A stretch of 31,826 nucleotides of DNA from Multifurca ochricompacta. Its lineage: Eukaryota > Basidiomycota > Agaricomycetes > Russulales > Russulaceae. This document shows positions 20,695-31,826 of this stretch, piece by piece. Below the pieces are notes generated by a model. That model saw only the letters and a list, made by a program, of their open reading frames with translations, did not search any database and was not told where the DNA came from. How positions within the stretch are numbered: position 1 is the first letter of the stretch; the number at the start of each line of letters is the position of its first letter. The stretch spans positions 1-31,826 of the forward strand of contig WTXG01000357.1 in assembly GCA_022496185.1 (NCBI GenBank), in the 5' to 3' direction. The translations under genes were made by a program, and so were the position numbers.

Positions 20695-21453
20695 TGTAAT
20701 GGGTGCAACAATCCCGATTACAAGGAAATATTAGATAAGATGATAAAAAGCGTCCTTAATTAAGTAGACAATGAAAATGATGAAAATGCCTGTCAAAAGC
20801 TGTGCAGAATGCGGAGATTGATGCACGCGTAAGGTTTGAGGTAGTCAGCGACGAACAGCCCTGCTTGTACAGCAATAATACACCTATATTGACAATACCA
20901 AGAGCCTGCAGCCCCAAGAGGACAAGATCAGCTCCTACTATGCCTAGATACAATGTAAACCCACCTGCAGCCCCAAGAGGACACGATGGGGTCTGCAGCG
21001 TGTTATAGGATGTCTTATATACATATCTACTGTTATCCTATGAAGTGCCAAGTCGGATCATGCGTCCGATGTAAAATAAGACAACAATCAGTTATGGGAT
21101 GCATAAGAGCATATCTCCATACTACTGTGTCTTGTTTGGTTACGCGCGGTCTATTTGCGCAGTCTGGCACCCTCTAGAATACATTCTAGACTATTGTTAG
21201 ACTATCCTGGTAATTACCTATTGTTCTATCTACTGACACAGTGTCCACGAGTATCCACAATGTCCGTGCTGCATAGGGCAGTTCTGTAAACGCGTAACGC
21301 GCGAAAAGTGCGGGGCGGACCGCATTGTCCGGCCGCTCTCCTGACTGCAAGGGTCAGATCTTGAGTAAACATGCACGCGAGGCACTCTGGGCGGCTCAAA
21401 TCAGCTCTGTTAGTCTCCACGACATGGAATGCAGAAAATGTGCATCTGGGACA
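20695..21453 (-). mobile_element. Solo LTR-X, first copy in hAT-C
   Basis: On the minus strand it starts TGTCCCAGATGCAC (21453) and ends GGGTGC ... RTTACA-like at 20695. GCAAT flanks it on both sides (20690-20694 and 21454-21458). The CAGCCCCAAGAGGACA motif occurs twice (20909 and 20968). Confidence 0.9.
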
Positions 21454-22636
21454 GCAATCGTACATATCTGAACACGAAGTGGATGATTTAGGTCACATGA
21501 ACATGTTTATCACTGCATCATGGCATTTCGAACTTTGATATAGTTTTGCGATACGTTCACTCTGACAGCAATATCCGCCCTCAACCACAAATGTCTAACA
21601 CATCTCTTGTTGCAGGAGCTCCTGCATATATATGTACAACTCGTGTAGTTTTTTTCAATCAGATTTTTCCTTCCCTCAATCCCCTCCAAATCAACGCTTC
21701 AAGTCTGTGAAAATGTCCACAATCTCAGAGATCAAGACTCTTGTCAAAGCTATTACCACCCTCTCAAATAATTTACCACGGTCTGTCCAACAAGGCACGA
21801 AGGAGGATAAGATCTGGAGTGTCATGAATACAAAGGAACAGGGGACGGCTCACGAAACATTTAACAGGCGTTTTGATGCTATGTTTGGGGAGGATTGCTG
21901 AGATGCCTCTGGCCATTTGCAATATATTCGCAAAGGAAAGCTTGGATTAGGTTGTGTTTGTTCTTATCTGTCTAAAATTGACTGGGCAGATAATTTTCCA
22001 TTGGATATTGTTGAGATCAAACTACAGCGACTAATCACAGAACTCAAACATTTTCGGTACGTTTTCACACATCTTCAGCTATTTCGTCTCGTGGCTAATA
22101 TCCACCTACTAGTGGTTCTGATGCCGATCCAACTGTCCAAACACGACCATCACGCCAAACTGCCCCAACCTCAAAGCTGACTGATGCCAACAATGCAGCA
22201 CAGCCCGAACTATCTTTCCAATGCAAAGCAGTGCAGGAGTTTCATTCACAACGGGCCCAAGAAACCACATCTGTCACTGATAGAGACACTTCTGTTGAGA
22301 CCATAGGTTCTGCACCAACATCTGTGCCCAAACGTAACATCAATGCAAGTATTTACATTGAGTCCAAAGAAGATGAGGATAGCAATGACCAGCCCAAGCC
22401 GCGTACATTTTAGTCTTTTTTGTGTTTCAAATAAAATTCTCAATCACCTGTGCTGCAGCCAAAAAGCGACGTATTACACTTGGTGCCACCAGAAATTCAC
22501 AGAGAAAGCATACTATTACCAGCGATGAGGACACAAGTAGTGAGGATGAAGTGGACAATGATAAAAGGTCTACCACAGGTGCGTAATTGTTCAAAAAGCA
22601 TTATTCCATTCTGAACTTGTATGTCATCACAGCCAA

Positions 22637-23222
22637 TGTTACAACCTCTACCGTCTGTCCCTGTTTTCTTTCTACTCCCCAACGACAACCCCTCCTTGCC
22701 ACCCACTTTGCACTTCTCGATCACGTCTCCATCCTGGGATCCGTCACATGCTTTACTTCCATCCCCGTGACCCGCTTTGGACTTGTTGACGTACTGTATA
22801 CCTATGTTTGACTCTTATCTTGTTATCTCCTTATCTTTACGACCGGACACTTACTTAATACCCTATCAGAAGCTAGACTTTACGCCGTCCGCTTCCGTAT
22901 ATTTGGGCCCACTTGACTCCGTGTTCTTATCTCGAAGACGCCCATTGAGTTACATATATAAGTCCATTGTAGCTACACTGTAGACCTCAGACTTGACTTA
23001 TTGAATACATCAGTGCCTGTCTTCTGGACGTCCCCTTTGATCTCTGACTCAGTTGTCTCAAGTACTTCCAGTACTTTCCCACTCAACATCGTCTTAGGGA
23101 AGCGCCCCTTTGACTTTGACTCGTCCCATCTCATCTCCAAGAGACCTTATTGGTTTCTTACCCGAACCTACGAACCGCGCTGTCACACAAGTCGTGTGGA
23201 ACGTCCCACACCGGGCGTAACA
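22637..23222 (+). mobile_element. Solo gypsy LTR at an intron/exon border of the hAT-C transposase
   Basis: It starts TGTTACAACC and ends CGGGCGTAACA, 586 bp, and is of the chromovirus LTR family. GCCAA flanks both sides (22632-22636 and 23223-23227). The last CA of the LTR plus the G of the duplication forms a new CAG splice acceptor exactly at the old exon start. Confidence 0.93.
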
Positions 23223-23847
23223 GCCAAGCAGATGCGTGCATCATTAGGAAATCCAAGGGATGTCGACGATGAAGGGCTTCTGTTGGATGTCAATGTCCAG
23301 CCAATCGATGAAGATGCACCATCATGTGAAGATAAACGACGCGACATCAACCACTTTTTTCAGTCTCCTGTTGTGAAGACCATCAATGGAAAGATGAAGA
23401 AATATTGCCGCTGTAAACTCTGCCCGTATGTACCTCATACTTCAGTTTTTTATATTCCTGAATGAAATCAATTCTTGCAGAGACAAAAAGAGCCTCGTTA
23501 ATGAAGTTACAACATTACGCCGCCATCTGGAGGCGCACCACTCAGTAAGTCTATTGCTATTACTCTCCACCGTGTCTTATTATAGTTTTTCTATAGGGAA
23601 TATACTGGAAATGGGCTCAAGGTGCTATGTATGAATCCAAACTACCGGGCGATATCAAAAAGCGCAAAGCGGCTGCCGAACTTGTAACCCGAGTCCTGGA
23701 CCACGACCTTCGGGAGAAGAAACCCACAGAGCGGGTTATTCCATATACTGATAAGACTTTTCATTGGGCTGCAATTGAATGGCTGGTCGCAAGTGATCAG
23801 GTAAGCTAGGCTCTTTGAGTTTTGTCCTCATTTAATATGACTGTTTC

Positions 23848-24438
23848 TGTTACGAACAGGGCCCAGCAGCCCTATTTTCTTTACCCTCCCTAACAGAGAC
23901 CCCACTCGCCCACCGACACTACACTTCCTTATTATGTCTCCATCATGGGATCCCTCACATGCACTCCTCCCATCCCCGTGACTGCTGTTTGGACTTGTAT
24001 ATGTACTGTTTGCCTATGCTTGTCTCTTTTACTTCGTTATCTTCTTATCTTACGACCGGACACTTACTTAGTTCCCTATCAGAAGCCAGGCTTTACGCCC
24101 TCCGCTTTCAGATATTCGGGCCCACTTGACTCTGTACCCTTATCTCTTAGACGCCCACTGAGTTACATATATAAGTCCGCGGTAGCTACCTTGTAGACCC
24201 CAGACTTGACTTATTGAATACATCGGTGTTTGTCTTTGGGACTTCCCCTTGAAACCTTTGACTCGATCGTCTCAGTGCTTTCGGCACTTTCCGCTTAACA
24301 TCATCACTAGGGAACAGCCCCTTTGACTTTGACTCTTCCATTCTAAAAACTCCAAGAAGTCCTATTGACTTCTTATCTGAACGAACGTACCGAAGCTGTC
24401 GCACAAGTCATGCAGGACATCTCACACCGGATGTAACA
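23848..24438 (+). mobile_element. Gypsy LTR with non-matching flanks
   Basis: It starts TGTTACGAACAGG and ends CGGATGTAACA, 591 bp. The flanks differ (GTTTC before, CAAAG after), and transposase exons expected here are missing. It lies in the intron after the VASDQ exon. Confidence 0.85.
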
Positions 24439-26277
24439 CAAAGGACCCTGAAGCACATGTTCCAACAAGTCGCGATGAGGTGGGGTTAGTCAGGGCAATT
24501 GCAGTCAAAGTATGTATCAGGTTGTTTTAATTGAAGCATGAAAGCTGATTGTAATAAAGGAATGGTCATCATCAAAGCGAAAAGCAATGTGGAAAACCGT
24601 TCAGTTGAAGGCTGGTATTGCAAGACCTGTCCAACTTATCGTTGACATGAAAGTCCGATGGTCTTCAACATATCTAATGCTAGACAGGGCTGAACGACAT
24701 AAAACGGTGAGCACACATGATTTTCTCCACCATTGATAATCTTATATCCAACTTTTTACAGTCCATTGACACTTTTGTAGATGAACTCCGTTGGGAAGAG
24801 ACCGATGCTGCAAAGCATGATAAGATCCACGCGCTTAAGCTAGACAGCGATGAATGGCAGCGCGTCGACATGTTTATTGGTTTACTAGCAGTATGTGTAT
24901 TTCATGCTCTCCCTATTCAAATATGAGACAATGTTACCAGCACGCCGATAATGCACAACAAGCCTTTTCGTCTGAGCAAGCATCAACCCTCCACCTAGCC
25001 ATACCAGCCCTTGAAGCACTTCATAGGGCATGGTCATCTCGTGCTGAACGTCCAAAGTACCAGCAATTTTTTCCTGCCCTTGAGGCCGCATATATGAAGA
25101 TCAATGAGTATTATGAGAAGACAGCATACTCACCAGCCTACATATTGGCAATGAGTACGTTGTCATTATTCATGCCAATGACACTCCTGATTCTCTGTTA
25201 GTCCTCAATCCAAAGGAGAAAATGTTGTATTTCAAGAAGCACTGGTCGATGAAACTTCAGCATGATGTCATGAAATGTGTTGAAGAAGTGGTAAGCGAAA
25301 CATTTTCTCATCGTTACTTTGCATGCTCATCGTGTTTTAGTTCAAGGAACGGTATCTGCTACTGGGTCCAGATTTGGATCCCCAGGAATCTGCGATGTCA
25401 AAGAAGACCAAAAGGGGGATTCGTACATTACTTCGCGAACTTAGTGACGATGAGGATAATACTACTAATTCACACCCTGGTGTTTCAGAGGACCCTGACA
25501 GGCCATGGTCTCGGCATTTTGATGCATACATGGATGTTAGCAAGCAGGTACCAGATGGCTGGTCTGCGATTAAATGGTGGGGGGTGAGTGGTTGTACCTG
25601 ATGGTTCAAAGTTCAAATGATCTTATCATGAAAGTTTCTCAGGTCAATTGCTCTTGTTATCATCCTGCGTGGGCCTCACTAGCTCGCGACTATCTATCGA
25701 TCATGTCATCTTCTGTGTCAAGTGAACACGCATTCTCGCAGGGTGGCATTACAATCACCAAACATCGAAACCGACTCAAAGGAGATATTGTCAAGGCCTT
25801 GCAGGGTGTCAAATGTGCAATACGACATGATCTACTCTTTCAAGAACCAGCTCCTTCCTCAATTCTTGAAGCAGAGATCAACCCAGATGGTGAAGATGAG
25901 GAGGATGGCAATGACGGTGGAGAATGGTCTGAAGAAGGGTCTGATGCTGAGGGTTGGAATGATATGCTGATGGAGGACGAAGATGATGGCTCAGGGATGG
26001 ACACCGATAGTGTCGATGCAACTTGGACGCAGAGTTCGTGGGCGAGTTTAGTGGCGTCGCGGAGCTAGCATATGAAAGAAGGATAGCAATGAGTTGGAAT
26101 GACTTAGAATGCGAGCAGGAGAGGGAGCGTCTTTGGAATAACTTCGATGATTATTCAAGGCGATTTGAGCCGCCTTTAAAAGTATTTACAAGTACTTTAC
26201 TAATGGGACATTGTAACAAGAGATACATCATAAGGGATATAGTAAGGCTATTTAACAACAATAAAGACAAAGTATAT

Positions 26278-26995
26278 TGTCCTGGATGTGCATTTTTGGC
26301 ATCCTGGACCGCTTGAAAGCCATCCTGAGGGCGCGTGTGTTATACAAGTCAACCTTCTTAGATATAGATAAGATAAGAAGGAGTTCGGACCGTTCTGACC
26401 CGGTCCACGCAATGCGAAGTAGTCGCTGCCCTATGCAGCAATGGACATTATAGATACACGCGGCCATTGTTTGAGTAATACAAATTGATGATTTGATTAT
26501 AGAGTGATCTAAAGTAGTCTAGTATGTATTTTAGATAATGCCAGACCAGCAGAAACGATCGCGCGTTAGTAAACAAGATGTGTCAGGGTACTTAGAAAAG
26601 TAAGCCACTGATAACTACTTAGATTTACATCGCACGCTCGATCGGCTTTGCTATTTCATAGGATAGTACTAGAACATATTTAAAGACACCCTGTAGCACG
26701 CTACAGACCCCATCTTGTCCTCTTGGGGCTGTAGGTGCGGTTTATCTTTGTATTTACTCAGGCCCAGCTGATCTTGTCCTCTTGGGGCTGTAGGCTCTTA
26801 GCAAAGTTCAATATAGGTCTATTCTTGCTGCATAAGCAAGGCAGAGTCCTCTGACTGCTTCAAGCCTTACGCGTGCATTAATCTCCACATTCTGGGCAGC
26901 TTTCCAACTAGGATTTTATCACCTCTGAGTTTACTACGACATTTACATCTTATCTAATCTTACATAGCAAGTGCGGGATAGAAGCACCCGTTATA
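26278..26995 (+). mobile_element. Solo LTR-X, second copy in hAT-C
   Basis: It starts TGTCCTGGATGTGC and ends ACCCGTTATA (the expected CA end changed to TA). TATAT flanks it on both sides (26273-26277 and 26996-27000); because the right flank is AT-rich, this duplication could be chance. The reverse complement of the CAGCCCCAAGAGGACA motif occurs at 26712 and 26771. It is nearly an inverted copy of 22-757. Confidence 0.85.
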
Positions 26996-28965
26996 TATAT
27001 GACTGTGGCCCCGGTGCATGTGAGCTCGCACAATGGCACGTCTCACCTGTGCACTCGGGCCCGCGCGGCTGGTGCTTGTCTCAGAACTTGATTTCTAAAA
27101 AAGGAAAACAAACTACTAGTTCTACGTCAAAAGCCGCGGCTTGGGCCAAGCCGGGCCAGGGCCAAGCCATCTGTGGCGGCTTTGGCTCGGCCCAGACTTC
27201 AGGAAAGCCGGAGCTGCCTCAGGCCGAGCCAAAGCCGCGGCTTTTGGCCAAGCCGGGCCGGAACATCACTAGATTGACTTGAGCTGGCACGGTACGGGTA
27301 CGGCACTGTACTACAGCACTGTCATACCGTAAGCTACGGGTATGGCGCGCAGCCCTAATGCTCTGGTTGAGCAAGATCTCAATGATAAGACGTTCGGCAA
27401 AAATGTTGCTATTGTGGGCCATCTGGAGCTAAAGAATGAACTTGGTGTCGCAGGACAATGTGCAGTCCAAAATACGCTAGGGTTGCGTAAGTTGCTCACC
27501 AATGACAAGGTCCATTGCCTACACAACTATGTGGATGTAAGAAACTGAACAATGTCTTCCACAGTACAAGGATATACGTTATACAACTTGCTGTCCCTGC
27601 ATCATCATATCCATCGCTGGTCCATACATCATGTTCGGCAGAGCAATCTGCGCCGATATCTTCGTCACCGAGGCATTCACGAATTTCATCTACTTCGGCG
27701 AGACCAAGGAGCAGATCATGACCCTTTCCCAAATTTTTGCCGCTGTTGCACATGCCTTGGACATGCTCAAAGAATACTATCGTTGTCTAAAGCTAAACCC
27801 AGGCCCACCCAATGTGAACCGGCTATTTCCTCAGCCAACCTATACTGCCAACAGGCACCTGCAAGAGATACCAACAATCTTGAGCCGATTTAATTACAAG
27901 GGACGCAAGCCGGACAACTATCGACGTTCGCTTTTTTAAGGCGACATATAATAACCGCCCAGTCCTCATCAAGTTCTGCGAAGCATACCACAGCAATGCC
28001 CATCGCATCGTCGCCAAGGCTGGCTATGCACCACAGCTGTTCTTCTGCGTAGTGTTGTGCACGGCTCGGCTTCAAGCCATAAGCCGGCCGTTTCTGAGCC
28101 GGAAAAAGCTGGGCCGACATAGGCCGTGAAAACAGCTTCCAGCGGCCCACGGCTCAGGCTTCAGGTTTGGAAAGCCTGAAGCCGTGGCTTAGGCCACAGC
28201 TTTTGGTGGCTGAGTCACGCTTTCTATCCGGATTTTTGCGGACTGTTGAACCAGAATACCAGTACAGAAGTAGTCTGACATAATTGTGATCGTGTTTAGA
28301 TAAAACAATTGATGAGATAAAAACATGTCTCACATTAATTAAGATACTGAGTATATACATCTCAGATCAATCATGTGATGAAATCACTTTCATTAACAAG
28401 CAAGATAACGCGCGCATTCGTTTACTTTAATTTGGTAGCTGATATAGTACATCTAAATTGTATATAAAGCCACCAAATCTGCTATAGATAAAGCAGTTGC
28501 TATTGTGTTATTGCAAGCATCTAAGTTAACAAGGTGAGATAGATTGTAGTATTGTAGTATCTAAAATATATTCCCATGCCATCATGACGCCTGTTTCCTT
28601 CCGATGGCTCAGGCATTGGACGTGAATCCTCTGGTCATCGCCACTTTTGGCGGGACCCATTTGCTCTCACTCTTCCATTACTATACTGTCAATTAAATTT
28701 CTAACATTTGCCTGACTTTAGTTTCGGACAGACTCTGACACCAGTACAAGCGCGATTAATCCATGGTACGAGCAATTTTACTTAGCATATTAACGGTCGG
28801 TATTCGGATTGTATGCGTTCCGGGCCGCTTACCTATTCATTTCCTTATACCCGGCTACCCTGTTTCTCCCTTTATTCCCTTTTGTTTATTCCACTTTTGT
28901 TTCGCCTCACATGGCTTCACCTCTGTTATATTATAAACACTCCTTCAGCTAGGTCTCTCCACAAG

Positions 28966-28974
28966 TATATAAGG
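28966..28974 (+). promoter_or_regulatory. Probable TATA box of the hAT-D transposase
   Basis: TATATAAGG lies 54 bases before the ATG at 29028, with a pyrimidine-rich stretch between 28845 and 28895 upstream. Confidence 0.4.
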
Positions 28975-29027
28975 GTGCATACAATGAGAGCCAGTGATCC
29001 AACAACCTAGCAATCATCTTTATCATC

Positions 29028-31826
29028 ATGTCAACAGAAAGAGCACCACGAGATAGACGCCCTCCTATTCCCTCCAGCCGTCTAACTGCTGATTCTAATG
29101 CTGCACAACCTGCACTAGCTTCTCATCGTGTGAGCATTGCACATGCCCAGGTGAAACGTGCAGCAGAGGCCACATGGATCGCTCTTCTAAGTGCTCAGGC
29201 TGGCAATGTTACTGTTGATCACCCTCCTGAACAGCAAGATGAAGATCAATCAGAAGCACTATCACTGCCACTGATAACCCCTACAACCACATCCAAAGCT
29301 AGCACCATCCTGCCTACTGATCCGGATAGTGACGATTCAGATCAGGATTCAGATCATGCACCTACAGCAGCAAAGAAAATCAAGCAGAAACAAAAGTGCA
29401 TACGAAAGCCATCGGGTATGTGATTAATTCATCAGATAAGCTATAGTAGTAATAATACCTATCGCAGATACAAGTAACGTTCCTCAAACAGATGGGAATG
29501 GAATGTACAAAGATGTCAATGTCATGGACATCGATTCTGATACACCAAGTGACAAGAATAAGAAGAGCCTGACAGCAGATCTCAATCAGTTTTTGAGCCT
29601 GTGGTGCACATGAAAGGTGATAAACATGGTCGGCGTCGGTGCAAGTTGTGCGCGTGAGTGACCAACGTCATATATATATCTGTTTATCTGAGATTTGAGA
29701 TTCTCACAGATCTGGAGATGGCCACAACAAAACGGATCAACTTCTTGTTAACCAACATACAACTCTTCGACGTCACATGGCTGCAAAGCACAAGGTGCGA
29801 GGTACTGTTTTCTCATAATTTGTTGTTGATTGAATCCCTCCATCACCAGGGTACATATCGACAGTGGTGCAAGTCTACGGGTTTCCTATCAATGCTCCCT
29901 GAGGATGCAAATGCAAGATGCAAAGAGGTTCTTGAGAAAGAAATGGAACAAACTCAAGTGGACGAACACTTCCATCCTGTGGATCCTGACAGCAAGCCAC
30001 TTCCCTACACAGATGATGTATTCAAGGAAGCTGCGATACAGTGGCTGATTGAAACTGATCAGGTACATCTTGTTATTTATTCCAATGTCAGTTCTCATTG
30101 TCACTGACAGTCTATTTCTGCTTTTGAACATCCCTCCTTCCAACATATGATACATCTTGCCTCTCGAGCAACCCGCAGCATCAAGATCCCCAACAGAAAG
30201 CAAACGTGTGATGAAATAATTACCCTCTTCAAGATGCAAATGACTAAGCTGAAAGATCGTCTCAATGTTTGTACCTTTTCATTTGCAGCTCCATGTCTAA
30301 TCCACTTTCCCAGAGCCAATACGTTTCTGGACAAATCAGTCTAACTTGTGATGCATGGCAAGCCTCGAATATAGATGGGTATTTTGCTGTGACTGGTCAT
30401 TGGATTGAGGAGCATTCACCAGGTAAATGGACGTTGGAACATGCTCTTCTCGGATTTACACAGATGAATACGGCACACAATGGCCAACGATTAGGCCAAG
30501 CTCTTTACAAGATCTGCAACCGCCTTGGAATTGTTCACAAGGCGAGTAATTCCGATCAAATTTCATTTATTTACTTACCATCTGTAGATTGGTCATATAA
30601 CCTGTGACAATGCATCGAACAACGGCACAATGATTGCTGAATTTGCTCGTTGTTATGAAAGTAAAACAGGGCAGACATTTGATGTCAAAAAGCGACATAT
30701 TCAGTGAGTTGATATTTCTGTAGTTGTTCGCAGTACCTTATCAACATTCTTTTAACTCTGCAGGTGCCTTGCTCATATCATCAACCTTGCTACCCAAGCT
30801 CTCATCTCGACACAAAGTAAAGCCAAGTATTACAACCCTCACAACATCGATGAACACACACCAGATGTTGGTGCTTGGAACAAGATGAATTAGGGCTCAT
30901 ACGTGCAATTTCTGTCAAGGTCAGTATAATTTGTGTGCTAGCCATATGTACTGATCTACCTTCCAGGAGCGTTCCTCCTCACAACGTAAAGAACTTTCAA
31001 GTCCATCCAGATTCGGAAAGGGGTGAAGCAGCCCATGCAGCTGTTACTCGACATGAAGGTGCGATGGGATCCACATATGTGATGTTAAATCGTGCCGAAT
31101 CAAAGCGGAAGGCAAGTACAATATTTTACAGCACGTTGACTGCCGCTTATCTTCAGATAGTTGTCGATGAATTTGTCTATGAACTTGGTGTTTGCACAGA
31201 TGGTAATCTTGAAGCACGAAAAAAAACTGATGCTCTCATGCTCTCCGAGGATGAGTGGCACCGCGTTAGTGTATTCTGTGCCTCCTCAGCATGTGTTCCT
31301 CCTGCGCTTCCGTGATGTGTAATTATTGACCTGTGTGCAGCATGCCGACAAAGCACAGCAAGCATTCTCATCTGCTCGTATTCCCACTCTCTCCAACGCT
31401 GTTCCTGCAATCGAAATGCTGCATGCTGCATGGTCTAGCCGAGCTGATAAACTCAAATACAATTCATTTAAGTCTGCACTTGATGCTGCCACCATGAAGC
31501 TCAATGAATACTACCAAAGACTGCAGATTCTGATGCTCATATCCTAGCCTTGCGTACGTTCAAAGTCTCTGTGTCTTTTTGTCATCCCTGATGGCCACTA
31601 GTGCTACATCCTGAGAAAAAGATGGCTCACTTTGAAAACACTGGAATGCAGAGCTCCAACAGGAAGTCTAACATTGGCACGGAATGCGGTATGTTACTTC
31701 AGAATTTACTATTCTTGCTCACATCAGCAAAGTTCAAGGAGCATTATGAACAACTTCAAGCTGCCAACGCCCTGTCTTCCAAATCTTCCACTACCCGTGT
31801 TGCCAAGCGACAGAAAACTCACAGCC
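29028..31826 (+). pseudogene. hAT transposase of hAT-D (frameshifted, cut by the window edge)
   Basis: Exons include 29028-29415, 29468-29653, 29710-29794, 29850-30062, 30121-30266, 30289-30541, 30588-30703 and 30764 onward. The N-terminus is low-complexity and acidic (DSDDSDQDSDHAP), followed by a BED finger (CKLCA ... TLRRHMAAKHK), then the hAT core: ISLTCDAWQASNIDGYFAVT with the first catalytic Asp, HITCDNASNNGTM with the second, and CLAHIINLATQ. Lesions: one base lost near 29593 (Phe run before EPVVHMK), a shift near 30885 (GAW to EQDEL) and another near 31068. The intron after 30541 begins GCGAGT, a GC donor. The C-terminal dimerisation domain lies beyond the window. It is related to the hAT-C gene. 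Confidence 0.85.

Larger units (their letters stand above)
21713..26068 (+). pseudogene. hAT transposase of hAT-C (multi-exon; first catalytic region missing)
   Basis: Exons: 21713-22056, 22113-22402, 22459-22578, 23224-23425, 23481-23544, 23597-23800, then from 24439 several short-intron exons to the stop at 26066-26068. The N-terminal piece (MSTISEIKTLVKAITTLSNN ... GKLGLGCVCSYLSKIDW) is of unknown role. A BED zinc finger follows (CRCKLCP ... TLRRHLEAHH), then the hAT start region (RVIPYTDKTFHWAAIEWLVASDQ). At the end is the hAT dimerisation domain (LARDYLSIMSSSVSSEHAFS ... RNRLKGDIVKAL) and an acidic tail. A TGA at 21899-21901 stands for a likely Arg CGA. The part that should follow VASDQ, including the CDAWQAS and CDNASNN blocks visible in hAT-D, is gone and an LTR stands there. 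It cannot be active. Confidence 0.88.
20513..27271 (+). mobile_element. hAT-C, hAT element with its own (broken) transposase, nested in hAT-B
   Basis: The left end TAGTGATGTGCCTGGCCC and right end CCGGAACATCACTA form inverted repeats; GATTGACT is duplicated (20505-20512 and 27272-27279). Both subterminal parts (20530-20680 and 27130-27260) are GC-rich arrays of AAGCC/GGCTT. Inside are a transposase gene and four LTR insertions. hAT-D at 28050 has similar ends and a related transposase, so they belong to one family. Confidence 0.93.
19399..27357. mobile_element. hAT-B, non-autonomous hAT inserted in the CRN-like gene
   Basis: The left end TAGGGCTGCGCGC and right end GCGCGCAGCCCTA are inverted repeats; ATGCTCTG is duplicated (19391-19398 and 27358-27365). 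Subterminal regions are full of ACGGTA/CCGT motifs (19430-19540, 20415-20500, 27288-27350). Without hAT-C only about 1.2 kb remains, including a copia-like LTR (20032-20390). It has no transposase. Sequence from 19560 to 20030 has nothing I recognise. Confidence 0.93.
18019..28049 (+). pseudogene. CRN-like gene with a kinase-like segment, split by three transposon insertions
   Basis: Coding pieces: 18019-18222, 18806-18953, 19007-19398, 27366-27509 and 27565-28049. The first two hold the CRN-type ubiquitin-like domain (FFVVDIPKTKNVSNLKHLIK; EDHLHVVVMVP). The next two hold a helical region often seen in these Agaricomycete proteins (GPPIAIYHTAF; VAIVGHLELKNELG). The last has TTCCPCIIISIAGPYI and RPVLIKF, where VLIK resembles the ATP-binding lysine strand of a protein kinase. 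Introns are 18954-19006 and 27510-27564. A solo gypsy LTR (TSD TCGAA) and hAT-B (TSD ATGCTCTG) interrupt it without changing the frame. One extra T in a T run near 27940 shifts the frame, and hAT-D cuts it at 28049. The rest of the kinase would lie beyond hAT-D. Confidence 0.8.
28050..31826 (+). mobile_element. hAT-D, left part of a hAT element running out of the window
   Basis: It starts TAGTGTTGTGCACGGCTCGG directly after the CRN-like coding sequence, so the left target bases would be CTTCTGCG (28042-28049). The subterminal AAGCC/GGCTT array (28060-28205) is like that of hAT-C. A TTGAACCAGAATACCAGTAC stretch at 28247 resembles the repeated unit in the internal arms of hAT-A. Between 28290 and 28960 I see no gene. 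The right end is outside the window. Confidence 0.85.

Overview
The window looks like a transposon-dense, probably heterochromatic stretch of a filamentous basidiomycete genome (Agaricomycotina by the look of the families; I cannot be more precise). Reasons: genes have very short spliceosomal introns (about 46-58 nt, GT/AG), the gypsy element carries a chromodomain, the hAT transposases have fungal BED fingers, and the one host gene recognised is a Crinkler-type (CRN) gene leading into a kinase-like segment. There is no prokaryotic gene organisation, so most ORFs on either strand are shadows inside transposons.

Layout. 1-757: LTR (minus strand) of a retrotransposon here called LTR-X, whose body would lie left of the window. 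758-8645: a decayed Ty3/gypsy chromovirus (truncated 5' LTR, gag, pol with chromodomain, a two-part extra ORF with zinc knuckles, and a 3' LTR that contains another solo LTR). It sits in the end of a Ty1/copia element (8646 to about 9140). 9973-12204: a Tc1-type foldback element with two 695-bp arms in which I saw no mismatch, holding a MITE and a solo LTR at its centre. 12270-16984: hAT-A, a non-autonomous hAT element containing an intact-looking pogo element (13011-15716) with a spliced 695-residue transposase. 17050-28049: host sequence with two CRN-like N-terminal domains. The second belongs to a gene cut by a solo gypsy LTR (18223-18800), by hAT-B (19399-27357) and by hAT-D (28050 to beyond the window). 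hAT-B itself contains hAT-C (20513-27271), which carries a broken hAT transposase, two solo LTR-X copies and two solo gypsy LTRs.

Target-site duplications are visible for most insertions: CCCTT, GGTTT, TCGAA, GCCAA, GCAAT and TATAT for LTRs; CTCCAAGC, ATGCTCTG and GATTGACT for hATs; TA for the Tc1, MITE and pogo elements. Most of the insertion order can therefore be read directly. If the insertions are removed mentally, the CRN/kinase-like gene stays in frame across both the solo LTR and hAT-B; one extra T in a T run near 27940 is its only other visible lesion before hAT-D.

Most notable observations: the host gene split by three insertions; the foldback element with a MITE exactly on its central TA; the extra zinc-knuckle ORF pair downstream of the chromovirus integrase; premature stops that are all TGA where Arg CGA is expected; a solo LTR whose terminal CA plus target-site G recreates a splice acceptor; and a solo LTR with mismatched flanks beside missing hAT catalytic exons.
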